Position numbers and translations under genes: made by a program. A stretch of DNA of 6,904 bases from Gemmatimonadales bacterium (GTDB lineage: Bacteria; Gemmatimonadota; Gemmatimonadetes; Palauibacterales; Palauibacteraceae), in NCBI GenBank assembly GCA_030636765.1, contig DAOVWI010000115.1, positions 1 to 6,904 of the forward strand. Reading direction: 5' to 3'. Each line of letters begins with the position of its first letter. Position 1 is the first letter of the stretch. Positions 5,613 to 6,904 of this stretch are shown piece by piece. Below the pieces are notes generated by a model. It did not search any database, had not been told where the DNA came from, and saw only the letters and a list, made by a program, of their open reading frames with translations.

Positions 5613-5641
5613 TAACAGGTCGCTGAGCCAACGACCTGTTA
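5613..5641 (+). terminator. Perfect 10-bp hairpin downstream of the thioredoxin-like gene
   Basis: TAACAGGTCG (5613-5622) pairs perfectly with CGACCTGTTA (5632-5641) around a nine-base loop. It begins 32 bases after the stop of the thioredoxin-like gene. The bases that follow are GTTTGGTG, only a three-T run, so as an intrinsic terminator it is incomplete. It may act with Rho or as a transcript-stabilising or protein-binding structure. It is the strongest hairpin I noticed in the window. Confidence 0.5.
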
Positions 5642-5690
5642 GTTTGGTGACGGTGCTCGGTGGGATCGGAACCTCGGCCGGAGATGGCTG

Positions 5691-5951
5691 ATGCCGTGCC
5701 TGTTCGCATTCGGGGCGCTTATCGCGCCTCGCGCTCTTGTCGTTCTCCTTTGGCTGCTGACGAGTTGGTTCGAGGGCCTCTTCGACTCGGCGCTCTGGCC
5801 CGTTCTCGGCTTCGTCTTTCTCCCCACGACCCTGCTCTGGTACACGGCCGTCCAGCACTGGTACGGCGGCGAGTGGGGCGCTCTTCAGATCGTCGGAATC
5901 GTGATCGCGCTCTCGATCGACGCTTCTCCCGCCAGCGGCCGGCGACGGTGA
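5691..5951 (+). CDS. Small conserved tryptophan-rich inner-membrane protein
   Basis: An 86-residue hydrophobic protein with probable membrane segments at about 14-30, 36-55 and 63-77 and a basic Arg-Arg-Arg end. The pattern LWLLTSWFEGLFDS, LWPVLGFVFLPTTLLWY and WYGGEWG resembles a widespread family of small uncharacterised membrane proteins in which Trp, a WFEG-type motif and a late WYGGEWG-type motif are conserved. No enzymatic residues can be named. The start ATG at 5691 has GGAG at 5680-5683 with seven-base spacing. Its stop overlaps the GTG start of the next gene as GTGA (5948-5951), so the two are likely translated together, which suggests envelope-related work. Function unknown. Confidence 0.8.
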   Translation: MPCLFAFGALIAPRALVVLLWLLTSWFEGLFDSALWPVLGFVFLPTTLLWYTAVQHWYGGEWGALQIVGIVIALSIDASPASGRRR

Positions 5952-6904
5952 CCGTGCGGATCGGGTTCGGGATGATCTTACCGCAAGCCGTGCGGATGGG
6001 GCCGGCAGCGATGACGGCGCTGGCCGTCGCGCTTCTCCTGGGCGGCCCAACGCCGGCGTCCGCCCAGACGCTGGAGGCCGAGCTTCGGGACACGGCGAAT
6101 CGGTACACGGAGGACCAGACCCGTGGGCTGAGCCTGATCGCGCCCCGCCACATGGAGCGCGCAGCCGACCGGCTGGGGCGTGCGCAGGCGGAGCACCGTC
6201 GCGGCGGCCGGATCGAGGACATTCGCAAGAGTTTGCGGGAGGCCGAGGAGGCTCTCGACGGAGCGGAGGCCCTCCAGGAGATCGGAGAGGTGTTGATGCG
6301 CGGCGCCCTGGCCGCTCGTGGGGACGCGCTCACGGCGAACGCGCCCCAGTTCGCCTCGGCGGAATGGTCGGTGGCGGAGAAGAAGGCGCGGGAGACGGGC
6401 CGAAAGATCGAGGACGGCAACCAGAACGACGCGAGACGGCGAGCCGCCGAGGCGGAGACGCTGTACCGGGAGGCCGAGCTACAGGCGGTCCGCAACAGCG
6501 TACTCGGTGAAGCCCGGCGCCTGCGCGAAGCCGCCATGGAGGCGCGAGCGGACCGATACGCGCCGGAGACGCTCGCGGAAGCGGACGCGCTGCTGGGTCG
6601 GGCGGACGCATCGCTGGGGCTCGACCCGGGCCAGCCCTCCGGCGCGGGGGAGCTGGCCGGGCGGGCGGCCGGCGGCTATCGGCACGCGACCTGGATCGCC
6701 GCGCTCGCCGACAGCGTCCGGAGGCGTGATGTAGCCACGGAGACCGTGATCCGCCGCTACGAGGAGGAAACGGCGGAGATCGCCGGCCTGTTCAGGTTGG
6801 AACCGAGCTTCGCGGAAGGCAACCGGCCCGCTACGGCGCAGGTCGAAGCGGCGATCCGGAGCCTGCAGGAAGACCGCCAGCGGCTGGAAGCCTCTCTGGC
6901 TGAC
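5948..6904 (+). CDS. Secreted helical-repeat protein, probable N-terminal part of an OmpA-type envelope protein, cut by the right edge
   Basis: The frame stays open for 319 codons to the window edge. The first 39 residues look like a signal peptide: arginines at 4 and 16, a hydrophobic core AAMTALAVALLLGG (20-33), and cleavage after PASA at 39. The mature part is almost wholly charged alpha-helix rich in Ala, Glu and Arg, with three diverged repeats of about 67-73 residues opening with Ala-Pro (65, 132, 205) and running through Ala/Glu-rich helices. This resembles the periplasmic helical regions (DUF4398-like) that precede a C-terminal OmpA peptidoglycan-binding domain, but that domain would lie beyond the window. 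GTG at 5948 gives a four-base overlap with the upstream stop. ATG at 5972 is a good alternative, still including R16 and the core. Protein and export are confident; the OmpA link is inference. Confidence 0.8.
   Translation, partial: MTVRIGFGMILPQAVRMGPAAMTALAVALLLGGPTPASAQTLEAELRDTANRYTEDQTRGLSLIAPRHMERAADRLGRAQAEHRRGGRIEDIRKSLREAEEALDGAEALQEIGEVLMRGALAARGDALTANAPQFASAEWSVAEKKARETGRKIEDGNQNDARRRAAEAETLYREAELQAVRNSVLGEARRLREAAMEARADRYAPETLAEADALLGRADASLGLDPGQPSGAGELAGRAAGGYRHATWIAALADSVRRRDVATETVIRRYEEETAEIAGLFRLEPSFAEGNRPATAQVEAAIRSLQEDRQRLEASLAD

Noticed and set aside
5719..6537. 272-codon open frame on the minus strand, rich in Ser, Arg and Ala
   Set aside because: It covers the membrane protein gene and the secreted protein gene on the opposite strand; composition is typical of a shadow frame and no motif is visible.

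Overview
The window is GC-rich bacterial chromosomal DNA with strong AGGAG-type ribosome binding sites and tightly packed operons. A secreted, alanine-rich helical protein that looks like the front of an OmpA-type envelope protein at the right edge suggests a diderm bacterium. The style of the phenylacetate genes, the P5C dehydrogenase, the Thioredoxin_9 protein and the small tryptophan-rich membrane protein would suit a soil-type phylum such as Gemmatimonadota. That assignment is inference from gene style, not proof. I saw no tRNA, rRNA, CRISPR array, insertion sequence or phage gene.

Left edge (1-176, minus strand): the first 37 codons of an unrecognised gene run off the window. Upstream is a short AT-richer region with a cluster of TTGACA/TTGATA-type half-sites, one pair forming a hairpin that abuts the Shine-Dalgarno sequence.

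Centre left (293-3079, minus strand): a compact phenylacetyl-CoA epoxidase operon transcribed right to left in the order paaA, paaD, paaB, paaC, then a small zinc-ribbon gene. PaaA is the diiron catalytic subunit, PaaC its ferritin-fold partner, and PaaB a small accessory subunit. PaaD is a MIP18/DUF59 protein thought to help mature the metal centre. Two points stand out. First, the zinc-ribbon tail normally fused to PaaD is missing from PaaD here and is encoded separately at the far end of the operon. Second, PaaC keeps two ExxH motifs that the E. coli subunit has partly lost. No reductase gene (paaE) and no lower-pathway genes are present in the window.

Centre right (3187-4860, minus strand): a full-length L-glutamate gamma-semialdehyde (P5C) dehydrogenase for proline catabolism, with its own strong ribosome binding site. 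It may lie in the same transcription unit as paaA, but the 107-bp gap contains a candidate promoter.

Right part (5030-6904, plus strand): divergently transcribed from the P5C dehydrogenase gene is a Thioredoxin_9-type protein with a single active-site cysteine (WCGDA), followed by a perfect 10-bp hairpin. Next come a small conserved membrane protein and, overlapping it by GTGA, a secreted helical-repeat protein that runs off the right edge. The divergent intergenic region holds a perfect 8-bp inverted repeat that could be an operator.
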